From Glutamicibacter sp. PS (GTDB taxonomy: Bacteria > Actinomycetota > Actinomycetes > Actinomycetales > Micrococcaceae), in contig JANCMB010000001.1 of assembly GCA_031317595.1 (NCBI GenBank), positions 1,110,971-1,174,970 on the forward strand: a stretch of 64,000 bases of DNA. The letters are read 5' to 3'. Positions within the stretch are counted from its first letter, which is position 1. Every line of letters starts with the position of its first letter. Made by a program: the position numbers and the translations under genes. This document shows positions 43,339 through 52,699 of this stretch, piece by piece. The notes under the pieces were generated by a model that saw only the letters and a program-made list of their open reading frames with translations, had not been told where the DNA came from and made no database searches.

Positions 43339-44393
43339 GAAAACACCCCTTGAGTGGCCCGCTCGGTAAGCACCATGCGTCCGAGAGCCGCGTCATCACG
43401 GGCGGCGTGATGTTGGCGAAGGTAGATGCCCAAGTCGGCGACGCGCCGGGCATGCACTTCATCAGTGGCCAACGGACCGGGGCCGGTGGCCTCGGCGCTA
43501 ATCTGCAACACCCGTTGACACACCGAGGCCACATGGCCGCGGACCCGGGCGGCCGTGAGTGAGTCCAGTGAACCTTCGTCGGCTCGTAGCGCGGCCTGAC
43601 CCAAGAGTTCGGCGGCGCCACACGTGAGCCGGTCGGCCTCACCGATCCAAGTCAGAGCAAGCTGGTCCGGTTCCCGCCGCCGGGCGCTGTCAATCAGGTG
43701 CCGCAGCACACCCACGGCTCCCCCGAACCAGCAGGCGGCGACTCCGACTCCACCGACGGCAAACCCCTCACGCTCGAGATACCATCCCGTTTCGCCCACC
43801 GGGGTGGCGCACGCCCCGTCGAATTGCACCGAACCACTGGGGAGGTGCGCCATACCGCGACTGACCCACTGCGAGGGAAGCACGCTGACACCCAGGCCGT
43901 GCATCGGCACCGCAAACAATCGACGCCCCTGCGCGGTGTGCGCGGTGATCAGCGCGTGCGAGACGCGTTCGGCCAAGGAACACCACGGTTTGACTCCATG
44001 CAGAGTCCAGAAACCACGAGTGGCGGGCTTCGCTTCAAGTTTCATATTCGGGCCCTCGGCCGCGTAAACACCCCACGTCCTTCCCGGCTGCCAAGGCAGA
44101 TCGGCTTGGCGCAGAATAGCGGCGGCGTCTAGATGCGGTTCCAAGGTTCGAGCCGCCACCAAGTCAATGGCCGCAACGGTCGCCAGCATCTCCCACAATC
44201 CGCGGGTCTGTCCCGTTCCCGGAACGGGAGGATCCATGATGTCTGCTGCCAAGGCCCGCAGCATCGGTTCGGGGCTGCCGTCACTCTGCGTGGCCGCTTC
44301 AAGAACGGCGTCGGCGCCCGGCCACCATGAGGTTTCTGCCGGCGGGTCCGGAACGGTGGTGGGCTTGCTGAATGTCACTGCCCGATGGTCCAT
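43332..44393 (-). CDS. Acyl-CoA dehydrogenase family protein
   Basis: The 353-residue protein has family sequence: TWGVYAAEGPNMKLEAKPA, TRGFWTLHGVKPWCSLAE (FAD-domain beta region) and the C-terminal helices ending ARRVADLGIYLRQHH and ALGRMVLTERA. The canonical catalytic Glu region is not clear to me. It is somewhat shorter than standard ACADs. It begins the three-gene unit with a strong AGGAGGAATTCT site. Its oxidation substrate is unknown; the neighbours suggest a sugar- or amine-linked acyl intermediate. Confidence 0.8.
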   Translation of the reverse strand: MDHRAVTFSKPTTVPDPPAETSWWPGADAVLEAATQSDGSPEPMLRALAADIMDPPVPGTGQTRGLWEMLATVAAIDLVAARTLEPHLDAAAILRQADLPWQPGRTWGVYAAEGPNMKLEAKPATRGFWTLHGVKPWCSLAERVSHALITAHTAQGRRLFAVPMHGLGVSVLPSQWVSRGMAHLPSGSVQFDGACATPVGETGWYLEREGFAVGGVGVAACWFGGAVGVLRHLIDSARRREPDQLALTWIGEADRLTCGAAELLGQAALRADEGSLDSLTAARVRGHVASVCQRVLQISAEATGPGPLATDEVHARRVADLGIYLRQHHAARDDAALGRMVLTERATQGVFSW

Positions 44394-44864
44394 AGAATTC
44401 CTCCTGAACTTTGGCTCAGTCTAAAGAACTCGCAATCAGCTCGCCCCAATACTGTTAAGCACCTGAGAATACGCTGACTAGTGTGTTTGCCTTTGCGCAA
44501 AAGGCCGCAGAAATCACCTGGTTAGTGCAGTGCAACGCGGCGGCTGACTCGCACATCGCAGTGTGACCAGTAGATCTAACCGCTGTGCTTGACGAGGAGC
44601 GGCACCCGCCCGCGGGCGTGCAGGTCTGTTGACAGACAGGAGGGCACCCCACAGTGGGGTGCCCTCCGAACCGGAGAACGAGCCGGTGGCACGATCCCCG
44701 CCTGTTCGCTTTCTGCACCGGCACTAGCCGCCAGTAAGTGGATAGCTACTGGAGATGACCCCGGCGGCTCCGGTTTTCATCAATAGATTCAGCTACCCCT
44801 GAAAACGAATACTGGATAAGTGACGCGTGGATTGGGAGCACCACGCGTTGGGAAGCAACGTCCG
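44394..44864. other. Intergenic region with hairpin
   Basis: 471 bases between the acyl-CoA dehydrogenase start and the following minus-strand gene end. It holds the promoter of the three-gene unit and a strong hairpin (44639-44667). I see no gene. Confidence 0.6.
44639..44667 (-). terminator. Perfect 13-bp hairpin
   Basis: Arms 44639-44651 and 44655-44667 pair perfectly with a 3-base loop. It lies downstream of the minus-strand gene at 44865-45305 and upstream of the acyl-CoA dehydrogenase promoter, so it insulates them. Confidence 0.7.
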
Positions 44865-45305
44865 CTACGACAGGAGCGACGTCTTCTTCTTACTCGGCCG
44901 TCCACTATCGCCCGATGCGAACACCGGGATCCAGTGGGCGACCGCGCTGTGCTGCCAATACTCCACGCGGAAGGTAGCAACGCCGTCGTGTGCCACCTGC
45001 TCAAACAGCGACTGGATCGTCGCGTCTGCAGGGTGGGCCTCAACAACTGCTAGCCCGGCGTTTGGAACGGACACGTGCATGAAATTTAGTTCGCCGTTGT
45101 CCTCATTGAGCAGTGCGATAAGCACTGCCCGTCCATGCACGGATGCCAATCCCATGGTGTCGCTCAATAGCTCCTTGGGCGTCGCGATGACAATGGGCAT
45201 CCCCTGCACCCAGCCATATTGGCTCAGGTGTTCCCGACCTTCCCGTGATCCGAGTACCTCGGCCACTAGATCGGCGGTCCTGGATCGAACGATGCGTCCT
45301 GGCAC
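44865..45305 (-). CDS. Small protein of unknown function
   Basis: The 146-residue protein begins at GTG 45305, chosen because GGAGG lies 8 bases upstream; a GTG five codons earlier overlaps that site. Sequence segments such as VQGMPIVIATPKELLSDTMG, VHGRAVLIALLNEDNG and VSVPNAGLAVVEAHPADATI suggest an alpha/beta fold with a Lys-rich tail. It has some look of SseB-type proteins but I cannot assign it. Confidence 0.55.
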   Translation of the reverse strand: MPGRIVRSRTADLVAEVLGSREGREHLSQYGWVQGMPIVIATPKELLSDTMGLASVHGRAVLIALLNEDNGELNFMHVSVPNAGLAVVEAHPADATIQSLFEQVAHDGVATFRVEYWQHSAVAHWIPVFASGDSGRPSKKKTSLLS

Positions 45306-46030
45306 TTTTGAAACCTCCACTTTCTACGTAACTGTCCGAGTACTCCCCATGAGTCACGCTGCACCACCTTTGGACCTTCAATTGGCGCTACTGCACCAAT
45401 CCGAAATCCGGAATAGGCAAGCAGAGTGTTATTTCAACTTATCCTGAAACTCCAGATAACGGAACGATAAACCTGCGGAGTTTAAAAAAATTTCATGTCA
45501 GCCAGGACTTGTAGACGAATGGATAGCGTCTGTGGCCGACCGTCGATAACGACGGCAGAATTTATCATCAATTTGTCTGCATCAATACCACTGAGCGATC
45601 AAAACTGCTCAAGACTGTGGATTGACGTATTACAAGAGGCCAGGATGAGGGTTTTCTTCGTCCCGTACGCCACGGACACCTTGCCCGCACCGCCATTAAC
45701 TACGGCCCATACTGACGACGCTACGGGGCGCGCCTTGTGATTCGCTGACCGGCAACACTAAATCAACGGCATAACGGAAAATGCCGAAATTTCGGGGGCA
45801 GAATGCCCGCTCATCACGTGCACCAACCAGTAGACCCGACGTCGGCGCGAAGGCACGACCTCCCGCGTCAATGCACACTCGCTTTGCTCCTCCTAAAGGG
45901 AACCTTGGAAACACATGAGAATTTAGGTTTTGGTTTTCGCTCCCGACACAGCCCTAGTAACGTCCGAAACAGACGGTGCGTTCTTAACACCCACCGTCCG
46001 CCATCTCAACTTCACTGCAAGGGAGAAAAC
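45306..46030. other. A+T-richer intergenic region upstream of dps
   Basis: 725 bases with more A/T than the flanks (for example around 45425-45500 and 45550-45640). It contains a possible short frame (ATG 45645, 31 codons, RBS-like AGAGG) but composition does not support a gene strongly. It must hold the dps promoter and perhaps the promoter of the minus-strand gene. No tRNA, IS or att-like structure was seen. Confidence 0.5.
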
Positions 46031-46540
46031 ATGTCGAACACGAAAAGCACTCCGGCGAGCAAAACCCGCAAAGAAAATGCTGAAGGTGGCTTCGTCGCCC
46101 CGGCAGTCCTGCGCGACTCGTTGCAGTCGGTGCTGATTCAACTGCTCGACTTGCAGCTGGTAGGCAAGCAGATCCACTGGAACGTCGTGGGCCCCAACTT
46201 CCGAGATCTTCATAAGAATCTCGATGAGATCGTCGCCATCGCTCGCCGCGGTTCCGACGAGATTGCCGAACGTATGCGTGCCATGCACGTAACTCCGGAC
46301 GGGCTGGCCGCCACCATCACCAAGTACACCGAACTGGATCAGCCTTCGAACGGGGAGATCCTGACCACCAACGCCGTGGACCTCATCGTCAAGGCCTTGG
46401 AAGCAACCGTCGGGGTCATGCGTGAGGTACATGATCCGGTGGACGAGGCGGACCCAACCACCGCGGATATTCTGCACGAGTACATCGCCGCCCTTGAACA
46501 GCAGGCCTGGTTCATCAGCGCCGAGACGCGCAAGCCCTAA
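46031..46540 (+). CDS. dps: DNA-binding ferritin-like protein Dps
   Basis: The 169-residue protein forms a 12-mer that stores iron and protects DNA. The ferroxidase signature KQIHWNVVGPNFRDLHKNLDEIV carries the His and Asp/Glu ligands. A Lys-rich N-terminal tail (MSNTKSTPASKTRKENAE) fits DNA binding. ATG 46031 has a good AAGGGAGA site. It is a single-gene unit with its own terminator. Confidence 0.95.
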   Translation: MSNTKSTPASKTRKENAEGGFVAPAVLRDSLQSVLIQLLDLQLVGKQIHWNVVGPNFRDLHKNLDEIVAIARRGSDEIAERMRAMHVTPDGLAATITKYTELDQPSNGEILTTNAVDLIVKALEATVGVMREVHDPVDEADPTTADILHEYIAALEQQAWFISAETRKP

Positions 46541-46555
46541 CCTGCCATAACCCAA

Positions 46556-46592
46556 GTGCGCAGGACCGAAGCAATGCTTCGGTCCTGCGCAC
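46556..46592 (+). terminator. Terminator of dps
   Basis: A perfect 17-bp stem (46556-46572 with 46576-46592) with a 3-base loop and a following CGTTTTAT: a classical Rho-independent terminator. It also faces the convergent ybdK gene. Confidence 0.9.
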
Positions 46593-46656
46593 CGTTTTAT
46601 CTGCACCTCGTTGGCTAGGGCCACGCGGTCTGTCTGGCCCAGGCCAGCGGTACTAC

Positions 46657-47736
46657 TTACATGCGCATCTCGCTGTGCGCATTGGCCAGTACCTGACTGA
46701 TGGAGCCTCGTGCAAAGGCTTCTCGTTGGCGCACTGCGCCATTTCCAACCTCCAGAATGTTGCGTAGCGAATGCACCGCAAAGTCGTAGTCCCCACTGGC
46801 GCGTAGCGCCGTCTCGCAGGTGCGCAGTAGCTTAGACATCAGGTCTCGCGGAGTGACCGTGCAACCGTCCCAGGGGTTAATGTGATTTCCGGTCAGCCCA
46901 TGCTTCGCCGCCTGCCAGAAGGCAAGATCCAGTACTTCGGGCAAGAACTGCGGCAGCTCGCTGCCTGATTGCAACGCTGTGTCGACCAGCGCGCGAGTTA
47001 GCACGGCCAGGAGTACCGACTCCTGCGCGCGAAGTTGGGAGTCTGCCACACGTAATTCGATGGTCGGGTGGTTTTCCGATAGCCGCACGGACCACCCGAT
47101 GTGTCCTTGGTCGGTTACCGCCTCGGTCTGGATAAGGGTCTGTAGGCGCCGCTCGTAATCGGCCGCGTCGGCAAAGGCTGGCGGGATCCCCTGCACCGAC
47201 CACTTCCGGTAGTGAATATTCCGCCAAGACAAAAACCCACTGTCGGTGCCACGCCAGAGGGGTGAATTCGCACCCAGTGCACACAAAAGCGGTAGCCACG
47301 GCCGCAGAAAGTTCAGTGCGATAACCCCGGCTGTCCGATCTGGGATCGAGACATGTATATGTAATCCACACATGTAGTGCTCGTTGGTGATTCCCGGTAT
47401 TGACGCGTCGATCTCGCGATAACGCTGATTATTAGTGACGGCTGAACTCTTCTGCGCGATCATTGGAGCCGCGCCGAGCCCGGCGACAATCATCGAGGAT
47501 CCTTCGGCGTGCTGCGCCAAGGCGTGACGAAAACTGCTGAGTTCTTCGATGGCCTGATTTCTGTCCTCACAGATCGCGCTGGCATATTCGAGCTGGCACG
47601 CCAACAATTCATGTTGCACCTGCCCAGCGCGTTGCGCGTCGAGCAATTCCTTGAAAGGGTTCGGGTCCGGTTCGGCGGGAAGCCCAGTCTCGGCATCCAA
47701 CATGAAAAATTCTTCTTCAATACCAAAGCTGCTCAT
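46657..47736 (-). CDS. Glutamate-cysteine ligase-like carboxylate-amine ligase (YbdK)
   Basis: A 359-residue GCS2-family enzyme that joins a carboxylate to an amine with ATP; YbdK-type members make gamma-glutamyl compounds weakly. The N-terminus SSFGIEEEFFMLDAETGLPA and the centre HYMCGLHIHVSIPDRTAGV, TIELRVADSQ and GNHINPWDGCTVTPRD match the family. ATG follows AAGGGGG. It converges with dps. In an actinobacterium that uses mycothiol its product is uncertain. Confidence 0.92.
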   Translation of the reverse strand: MSSFGIEEEFFMLDAETGLPAEPDPNPFKELLDAQRAGQVQHELLACQLEYASAICEDRNQAIEELSSFRHALAQHAEGSSMIVAGLGAAPMIAQKSSAVTNNQRYREIDASIPGITNEHYMCGLHIHVSIPDRTAGVIALNFLRPWLPLLCALGANSPLWRGTDSGFLSWRNIHYRKWSVQGIPPAFADAADYERRLQTLIQTEAVTDQGHIGWSVRLSENHPTIELRVADSQLRAQESVLLAVLTRALVDTALQSGSELPQFLPEVLDLAFWQAAKHGLTGNHINPWDGCTVTPRDLMSKLLRTCETALRASGDYDFAVHSLRNILEVGNGAVRQREAFARGSISQVLANAHSEMRM

Positions 47737-48064
47737 GGCAATCCCCCTTCTGTCGACCGAGGGCCGATACGTCCATGTGGCGGGCGGTCACCCGGGCGCT
47801 AAACCCATGTCATCAGAGTTTCACCCGGTGAAAGACGCTACAAGACCACTCTGCCCAGAAAACTCCCGAAATATGCTGTGCTTTGGGGTTGAGCGCTACC
47901 CGTTTGGGGGGACTTGTGCTATGTAAACTGCCTGCTCATTCCCAACGGTCGGCCCGTATCTTACAGATGCCTGAATGCTCTAGCGCGCCCGGGCATGGTT
48001 GCCTAGCCTGTACGTTAACGAGCGCAAGCTTCGAGCAACCTATGGTCAGGCGAGAGGTGAGAAT
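47737..48064. other. Intergenic region between ybdK and DUF7218 gene
   Basis: 328 bases, divergent. No gene-like frame was found. Promoters of both genes should lie here. Confidence 0.5.
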
Positions 48065-48334
48065 ATGGCAAGCACGAACGACTCCAGCCGCATCAAGGAC
48101 GAAGAACTGTACGACGAGTTGCGCGAGGAGGGGAACTCCAAGCAGAAGTCGGCACGCATCGCTAACGCCGCGGCTCGTGACGGACGCTCGAAAGTGGGCA
48201 AGCGCGGTGGAAAATCCGGTAGCTACGAAGACTGGACCGTGGATGAACTCAAGTCTCGGGCCAAAGAAATCGGCCTGAAAAATTACTCGAATAAGCGTAA
48301 GCAGGAGCTCGTCGATATGCTCCGCAACAGCTAG
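48065..48334 (+). CDS. DUF7218 / Rho N-terminal domain small protein
   Basis: An 89-residue basic protein: KDEELYDELREEGNSKQKSA and RIANAAARDGRSKVGKRGGK form the DUF7218 part, and SYEDWTVDELKSRAKEIGL with KRKQELVDMLRNS is a Rho-N/SAP-like helical hairpin. Such proteins are stress-associated in actinobacteria; the fold suggests nucleic-acid binding. ATG 48065 is preceded by GAGAGGTGAG. It starts a plus-strand set of three small genes. Confidence 0.8.
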   Translation: MASTNDSSRIKDEELYDELREEGNSKQKSARIANAAARDGRSKVGKRGGKSGSYEDWTVDELKSRAKEIGLKNYSNKRKQELVDMLRNS

Positions 48335-48438
48335 CACGTGGTTAGCGGTAGACGGACAGTTTCTACTACCAACTGCATCTGACAGCACCACCACAGACCC
48401 AGCGCACAAGCCACGTGGCGGAAGGAAGGACAAAGAAC

Positions 48439-48690
48439 ATGACCTCACCAAATGCACAGGAGTCGCCGCACCGGCCACGCCGCGGTCTGTGGTTGCTCAT
48501 CGGCGGCATTGTCGTCGCCGGTTTCTTCCTTACCTTCCTGCTCATTTCGCAGAGCGCGGCCACGTCACTAACGCCCATGTGGATCGGCGTGGCCTGGGGT
48601 GCCCTCATGGCGGTCTGGGGGCTGTACCGGCTACTCAAAGGGCCCAGCAAGCTCGACCACCCGCAGGGTGGCACCGACGCTGGCTCCTGA
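48439..48690 (+). CDS. Small two-helix membrane protein
   Basis: An 83-residue protein with two hydrophobic helices (LLIGGIVVAGFFLTFLLIS and WIGVAWGALMAVWGLYRLL) and a polar C-terminal tail. ATG at 48439 follows AAGGAAGGACAAA. No family is recognised. It lies between the DUF7218 gene and the isochorismatase. Confidence 0.7.
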   Translation: MTSPNAQESPHRPRRGLWLLIGGIVVAGFFLTFLLISQSAATSLTPMWIGVAWGALMAVWGLYRLLKGPSKLDHPQGGTDAGS

Positions 48691-48831
48691 GCACGTAGGT
48701 AATCGCGGGTCCCGTCGGTAGGTGCTGGCGGGGCTCGGCGGCGCACCTTAGGCACATGGTACTCAGTGCCGCCCTAGTTGTACTTGGGATCGTGACTTAC
48801 GGCGATCCCCAACGCATTGAGGGTGAGGATA

Positions 48832-49422
48832 TCGTTGAGAATCTGGAAACCGGAGTATTTTAGGCAGCCCGCCCTGATTCTGATCGATATGCAAAATGCC
48901 TTCTTCGAGGCACCGGAGTTAGCTCAACAACGACGGCAGGTGGTCGACGAATGCAACCGACTCATAGATGCGGCGCGGGATCACGGGCTGCTGATCGTCA
49001 ACGTACGCACCATCCACCAACGCGATAAGTCCACCTGGACTCTGAGCATGTTAGAAGACGACCAAGGTTTCCTCTTCGAAGGAACCGAACAGACCCGCAA
49101 CCTGCCCGAACTGCACATCGGTGATTGCCCGCAGATCATCAAACACCGCGATAGCGCGTTTTGGCAGACTGGCCTCGATGAACTGCTCCGCGCCCACCAG
49201 ATCGGCTCCCTGATTCTGGCTGGCGTAGCCTCCGACTCATGCGTGGCCTCCACGGACGGAGATGCATTTGCAGCGAACTACCGCGTGGCCATCGCTAGGC
49301 AAGCGGTCGCCTCCGCCGACCCGGATTTCGAGCCGAGCACGCTACATCAACTGGAGGTGCTTCACCGCCAACCCGCTCTCGATACGCAAACACTACTCGA
49401 CGCGTTGGAGAATCAGGAGTAG
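48832..49422 (+). CDS. Isochorismatase-family cysteine hydrolase
   Basis: The 196-residue alpha/beta hydrolase has ALILIDMQNAFFEAPELAQ (Asp), CPQIIKHRDSAFWQTGLDEL (Lys) and ILAGVASDSCVASTDGDAFA (Cys), the three catalytic positions of the family. These enzymes cleave amide bonds such as nicotinamide or ureidomalonate-type. The N-terminus is uncertain: TTG 48832 with GAGGA upstream is preferred over TTG 48817 or GTG 48823. Confidence 0.85.
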   Translation, partial: SLRIWKPEYFRQPALILIDMQNAFFEAPELAQQRRQVVDECNRLIDAARDHGLLIVNVRTIHQRDKSTWTLSMLEDDQGFLFEGTEQTRNLPELHIGDCPQIIKHRDSAFWQTGLDELLRAHQIGSLILAGVASDSCVASTDGDAFAANYRVAIARQAVASADPDFEPSTLHQLEVLHRQPALDTQTLLDALENQE

Positions 49423-49573
49423 CACTAAGATCCTCACTTTCAAGCCCTCCATGTACTGATCGCCCGATGGCCACCATAGGTTCAATCACAACCCACGAGC
49501 GATGTGCGTGGCGGCACCTGCCGCGAATGACCGGGCCTACGACCGGGACGGAATGGTGGGATCGTCCGTGGCA

Positions 49574-50254
49574 TTACGCACGCGTGATGGGCTGGTCGCC
49601 CCACGCCGACTGCATGATCAAATCCTGCCAGTCAGGCAGTTCACCGGCCGGTAGATGCCGACGAAGTACCTGTCCTGGGAAGCTCAACGGACTAGCCTTC
49701 GCGGGATTATCCGTCGCCTGTGTAAGGATCGCGTCGGTGATCGCATAGGCCAAGTCTTCCCGCGGGAAGGCCGCATGAACACGCTCAGCAAAGTCGGACG
49801 GCAATTGCGCGCTGTCCCGACCTAGCACATCGAGCGCGGCTCCCGCCTGGGTCAAGGCGGCTACCGGTCCCTTGCGGTGTGCGATTCCATCTGAGGTATG
49901 CAAGGCCACAGCATCCCACACCACCGAAATACGCTCCTCGTCCACGCTGTGTTCTTTAAGGAACCGGGCAGCCAGATCCGCGCCGTCGACCTCGAATCGC
50001 TGATTTCCATTACCTGTTTCGCAGAGTCCAACGTCGTGAAGCAAGCAGCTTAAAAACAGAGTTTCGTCATCATAGTCTGCACCAGGGCGTAATTCCTGCT
50101 GGCCTGCCAGTTCCCGGGCGAAGAGGTAACTGCGTAGGCTGTGCCGATAAAGGAAACCGGGCTCAATCGCGGCAACAAAATCCAGGGCCTGGGACGATAA
50201 TTCCGTCTGCGGCATGTGAAAAATGGTACGCAGATCGGCGGTAAGGACGTTCAT
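49574..50254 (-). CDS. HD domain-containing protein
   Basis: A 226-residue metal-dependent phosphohydrolase-fold protein: GFLYRHSLRSYLFARELAG (His) and FLSCLLHDVGLCETGN (His-Asp) are the metal ligands, with AVALHTSDGIAHRKGPVAAL further on. This family includes cyanamide hydratase-like enzymes; the substrate is unknown. Start ATG has GAGGAG. It converges with the isochorismatase and is divergent from the GlxA-type regulator. Confidence 0.85.
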   Translation of the reverse strand: MNVLTADLRTIFHMPQTELSSQALDFVAAIEPGFLYRHSLRSYLFARELAGQQELRPGADYDDETLFLSCLLHDVGLCETGNGNQRFEVDGADLAARFLKEHSVDEERISVVWDAVALHTSDGIAHRKGPVAALTQAGAALDVLGRDSAQLPSDFAERVHAAFPREDLAYAITDAILTQATDNPAKASPLSFPGQVLRRHLPAGELPDWQDLIMQSAWGDQPITRA

Positions 50255-50388
50255 GGTGGGCTCCTCAGGGCGGGCGGGTTCATCCCCGATTTTTCATCCC
50301 CGATTTTGCGGGGTTAACTCGATTCTGGAGCAGATTTCAACCCACCAACAGTGGCCAGACTGCCACGATACGTTAATATCTAGCCAAG

Positions 50389-51342
50389 ATGAATGTGGCT
50401 GTGCTCGCCCTTGACGGGGTCCTTCCGTTTGAACTCTCAATCCCGGGTCAGGTATTCGGTGCAGCCAATGAAGTTGCTAGCCTCGAGCATTATCGAATTC
50501 AGGTCTGCGCGCCACATCGAACCGTCACGACCTCCTCGGGTCACGGCTCTTTTCACATTCAACTCCAGCACGGGCTCGAGGCCGTAGCCCAGGCGGACAC
50601 AATTATCCTCCCGGCCCACGCGGACTTCCTCGACACTCCCCCTGCCCCGGTAACGCTGGCTCTGCGCGCAGCTGCTCAGCGCGGTGCACGACTCGCCTCA
50701 ATATGCGTTGGCGCCTTCACACTTGCCGCGACGGGTCTACTCGACGGGCAGCGCGCGACTACCCACTGGCAACACGCTCATGAGCTCTCCCGTCGGCATC
50801 CGCAGGTGGAGATAGACAGCAACGTCCTTTTCATTGACAACGGTGCAGTATTGACCTCAGCGGGGGTCGCGGCCGGGTTGGATTTGTGCCTCCATTTAGT
50901 CCACCAAGACTTAGGCGCGGACATGGCTGCGGCCACCGCCCGCGCCACGGTAATGCCGTTGCAGCGCGACGGCGGGCAGGCCCAGTTCATCGAACACACC
51001 TGGCCGGCAACGACCGGCACATCGACGTTGGAATCAACCATGCGTTGGATGTCCGCCAACGTACACCGTGCACTGAGCCTTCAGGACATCGCCGAGCACG
51101 CGGCTCTAAGCGTGCGCAGTCTCAACTGACATTTTCGCGCTCAAACCGGCACCACACCGCAACAGTGGCTACTTCGCCACAGAATCCGGCATGCCCAACG
51201 CCTCTTGGAGACAACCGATCTCTCGGTCGAGAAGATCGCAGATTCGAGCGGTTTTGGAACCGCCGTGACACTGCGTCACCACTTCGCCCGCATTATCGGC
51301 ACATCCCCCTTGGCCTATCGAGCAGCTTTCCGTCCCCAGTAA
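50389..51342 (+). pseudogene. GlxA-family regulator (DJ-1/PfpI + AraC HTH) interrupted by one TGA
   Basis: The first 246 codons encode a DJ-1/PfpI-like domain (NVAVLALDGVLPFELSIPGQ, ASICVGAFTLAATGLLDGQR) and the first helix of the AraC HTH (LSLQDIAEHAALSVRSLN). Then comes TGA at 51127-51129. In the same frame coding continues to the normal end: HFRAQTGTTPQQWLLRHRIR, AQRLLETTDLSVEKIADSSG, FGTAVTLRHHFARIIGTSPL, AYRAAFRPQ, TAA at 51340-51342. The expected residue at the TGA is Arg, so a CGA to TGA change is the simplest cause. The truncated protein lacks most of the DNA-binding domain. The dyad GTGGC/GCCAC at 50351-50366 lies upstream of the start. Confidence 0.85.
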
Positions 51343-51724
51343 CGCAGGCGGAGCCGCAACTTCCACCCACTGGCCGCGGTGACCGCGCGGTGAAGACGTC
51401 AGTGCCCGTCATCGTTCTCCGGCCCTACTGGGCCGCAAGGAATCGAGCGCTCACGTGCCGCGCACAACCACCAATCGTCACATGACGGACTGGCGCGCCC
51501 TTGTGGAACTACCGCGGTTGCGGACACTGCCGGTTGAGCGCCCGGTGCCACCACAAAGGCTAGGGTCAGCTGAGCTCACTCAGGGCAGCGAGCGGCTACG
51601 ATACCGGCCCGAGAAGGCACCTGTCGCATTCCATGAGTGCAGCGGGATCCATTAGACATTGGCGGGTCTCCATTGGTCCCACTAAAAAGACCTTCGTGTA
51701 CGGTGAACTTGAACGTGTTTGTCA
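51343..51724. other. Intergenic region
   Basis: 382 bases between the broken regulator and the cation transporter gene, which converge. No gene or recognisable remnant was found. Confidence 0.5.
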
Positions 51725-52699
51725 CTAGGCCACCTCACGAGGTTGGAGCGCAAAGTCCGGCAGTTCATCGACTGGTGCGATAACCACGTCGTAGGCCTTC
51801 CAGTCCGCCTCTTTTAGGTCCTCTCGCACCTGATACAACCGATCCTCAGTGAGCTCGCCGACAATAGGTACCACGAAGGCTTCAATATGCATCACCTGAC
51901 CCAGCTCTCGGGCACGGATGGCAAAGTCCTCGATCCACCCATAGGTCTTCAGCTGCGCTTCCATCGCAGTAATCAACGGGTGCGGATCGGTGCCATCGAA
52001 AGAGGTGGCTCGGCGATCTAGCAGGTCCACGACCGCCGACTTCGTGTTCGTCCATCCGTCTTGAATGATGCCGGCGGAAATCACCAGTGCCGCGGCACCG
52101 TCCAGCCACCAGATACCAAAGGCAATGCCTCCAACACCGATAACCGATGCCAGGTTGGTCTGCCAGTCGGCCTTGGCCATCTTCGCGTCCGCATGTAACA
52201 GTTTGTTGTGCAGCGGCTTCGACGCCTTGATCTTCAACCGGCCGAGGATCACCGCCGGTACCGAAAGCACGACCATGACGGTGATCATCAACCAGCCTTG
52301 CCAGATGGTGTGGCCGAAAAGATTCATGGTACCGATGGTGGGATGCTCGGCCTTGACCAGACCCGACACCGCTTCATACACCAGCATCGCACCCACTGCG
52401 AGCAAGGCTACGCCGGCGACGAGGTGTCCGGCGCTCATGCTGCGGTGATAGCCATAGGGATGGGTTGGGCGCCGTGGCTTACGCACCACAAGACATGCGA
52501 TCAGAAAGGCCAGCTGCGGAAGAACGGAAAGCATGTCTTCCACCCAAGCCGTGCGCATGGCCTGCGAGTTACCGACCACCAGCGCCACGGCGGTAATTGT
52601 GCAGGCCGCATATCCGATGCTGGCCCACTCGAGACGGGTAGCCCGGCGCATCTGCTGTTGTTGTTCGCGCGGTAAATGAGTGCCGGCTTCGGGGATCAT
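51725..52699 (-). CDS. Cation diffusion facilitator family transporter
   Basis: The 324-residue protein has the CDF layout: six hydrophobic segments starting EWASIGYAACTITAVALVVG, the metal site region HADAKMAKADWQTNLASVIG (Asp in transmembrane helix 5) and a C-terminal cytoplasmic domain (GWIEDFAIRARELGQVMHIE). CDF proteins export Zn2+, Fe2+, Mn2+ or similar in exchange for protons. Histidine/aspartate pattern does not decide the metal. ATG overlaps the stop of the upstream lipoprotein gene (ATGA), so the pair is coupled. Confidence 0.9.
   Translation of the reverse strand: MIPEAGTHLPREQQQQMRRATRLEWASIGYAACTITAVALVVGNSQAMRTAWVEDMLSVLPQLAFLIACLVVRKPRRPTHPYGYHRSMSAGHLVAGVALLAVGAMLVYEAVSGLVKAEHPTIGTMNLFGHTIWQGWLMITVMVVLSVPAVILGRLKIKASKPLHNKLLHADAKMAKADWQTNLASVIGVGGIAFGIWWLDGAAALVISAGIIQDGWTNTKSAVVDLLDRRATSFDGTDPHPLITAMEAQLKTYGWIEDFAIRARELGQVMHIEAFVVPIVGELTEDRLYQVREDLKEADWKAYDVVIAPVDELPDFALQPREVA

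Noticed and set aside
45495-45740. Frame of 81 residues in the A+T-richer region upstream of dps
   Set aside because: No ribosome site at the start and codon use unlike neighbours; a shorter frame from 45645 is possible but unsupported.
45915-45945. TTAGGTTTT near the dps start as an iron-box half-site
   Set aside because: Only the left half of the DtxR/IdeR palindrome is present; the second half is absent.
51343-51724. Remnant of a mobile element or gene after the broken regulator
   Set aside because: No inverted repeats, transposase motif or readable protein fragment in any frame.
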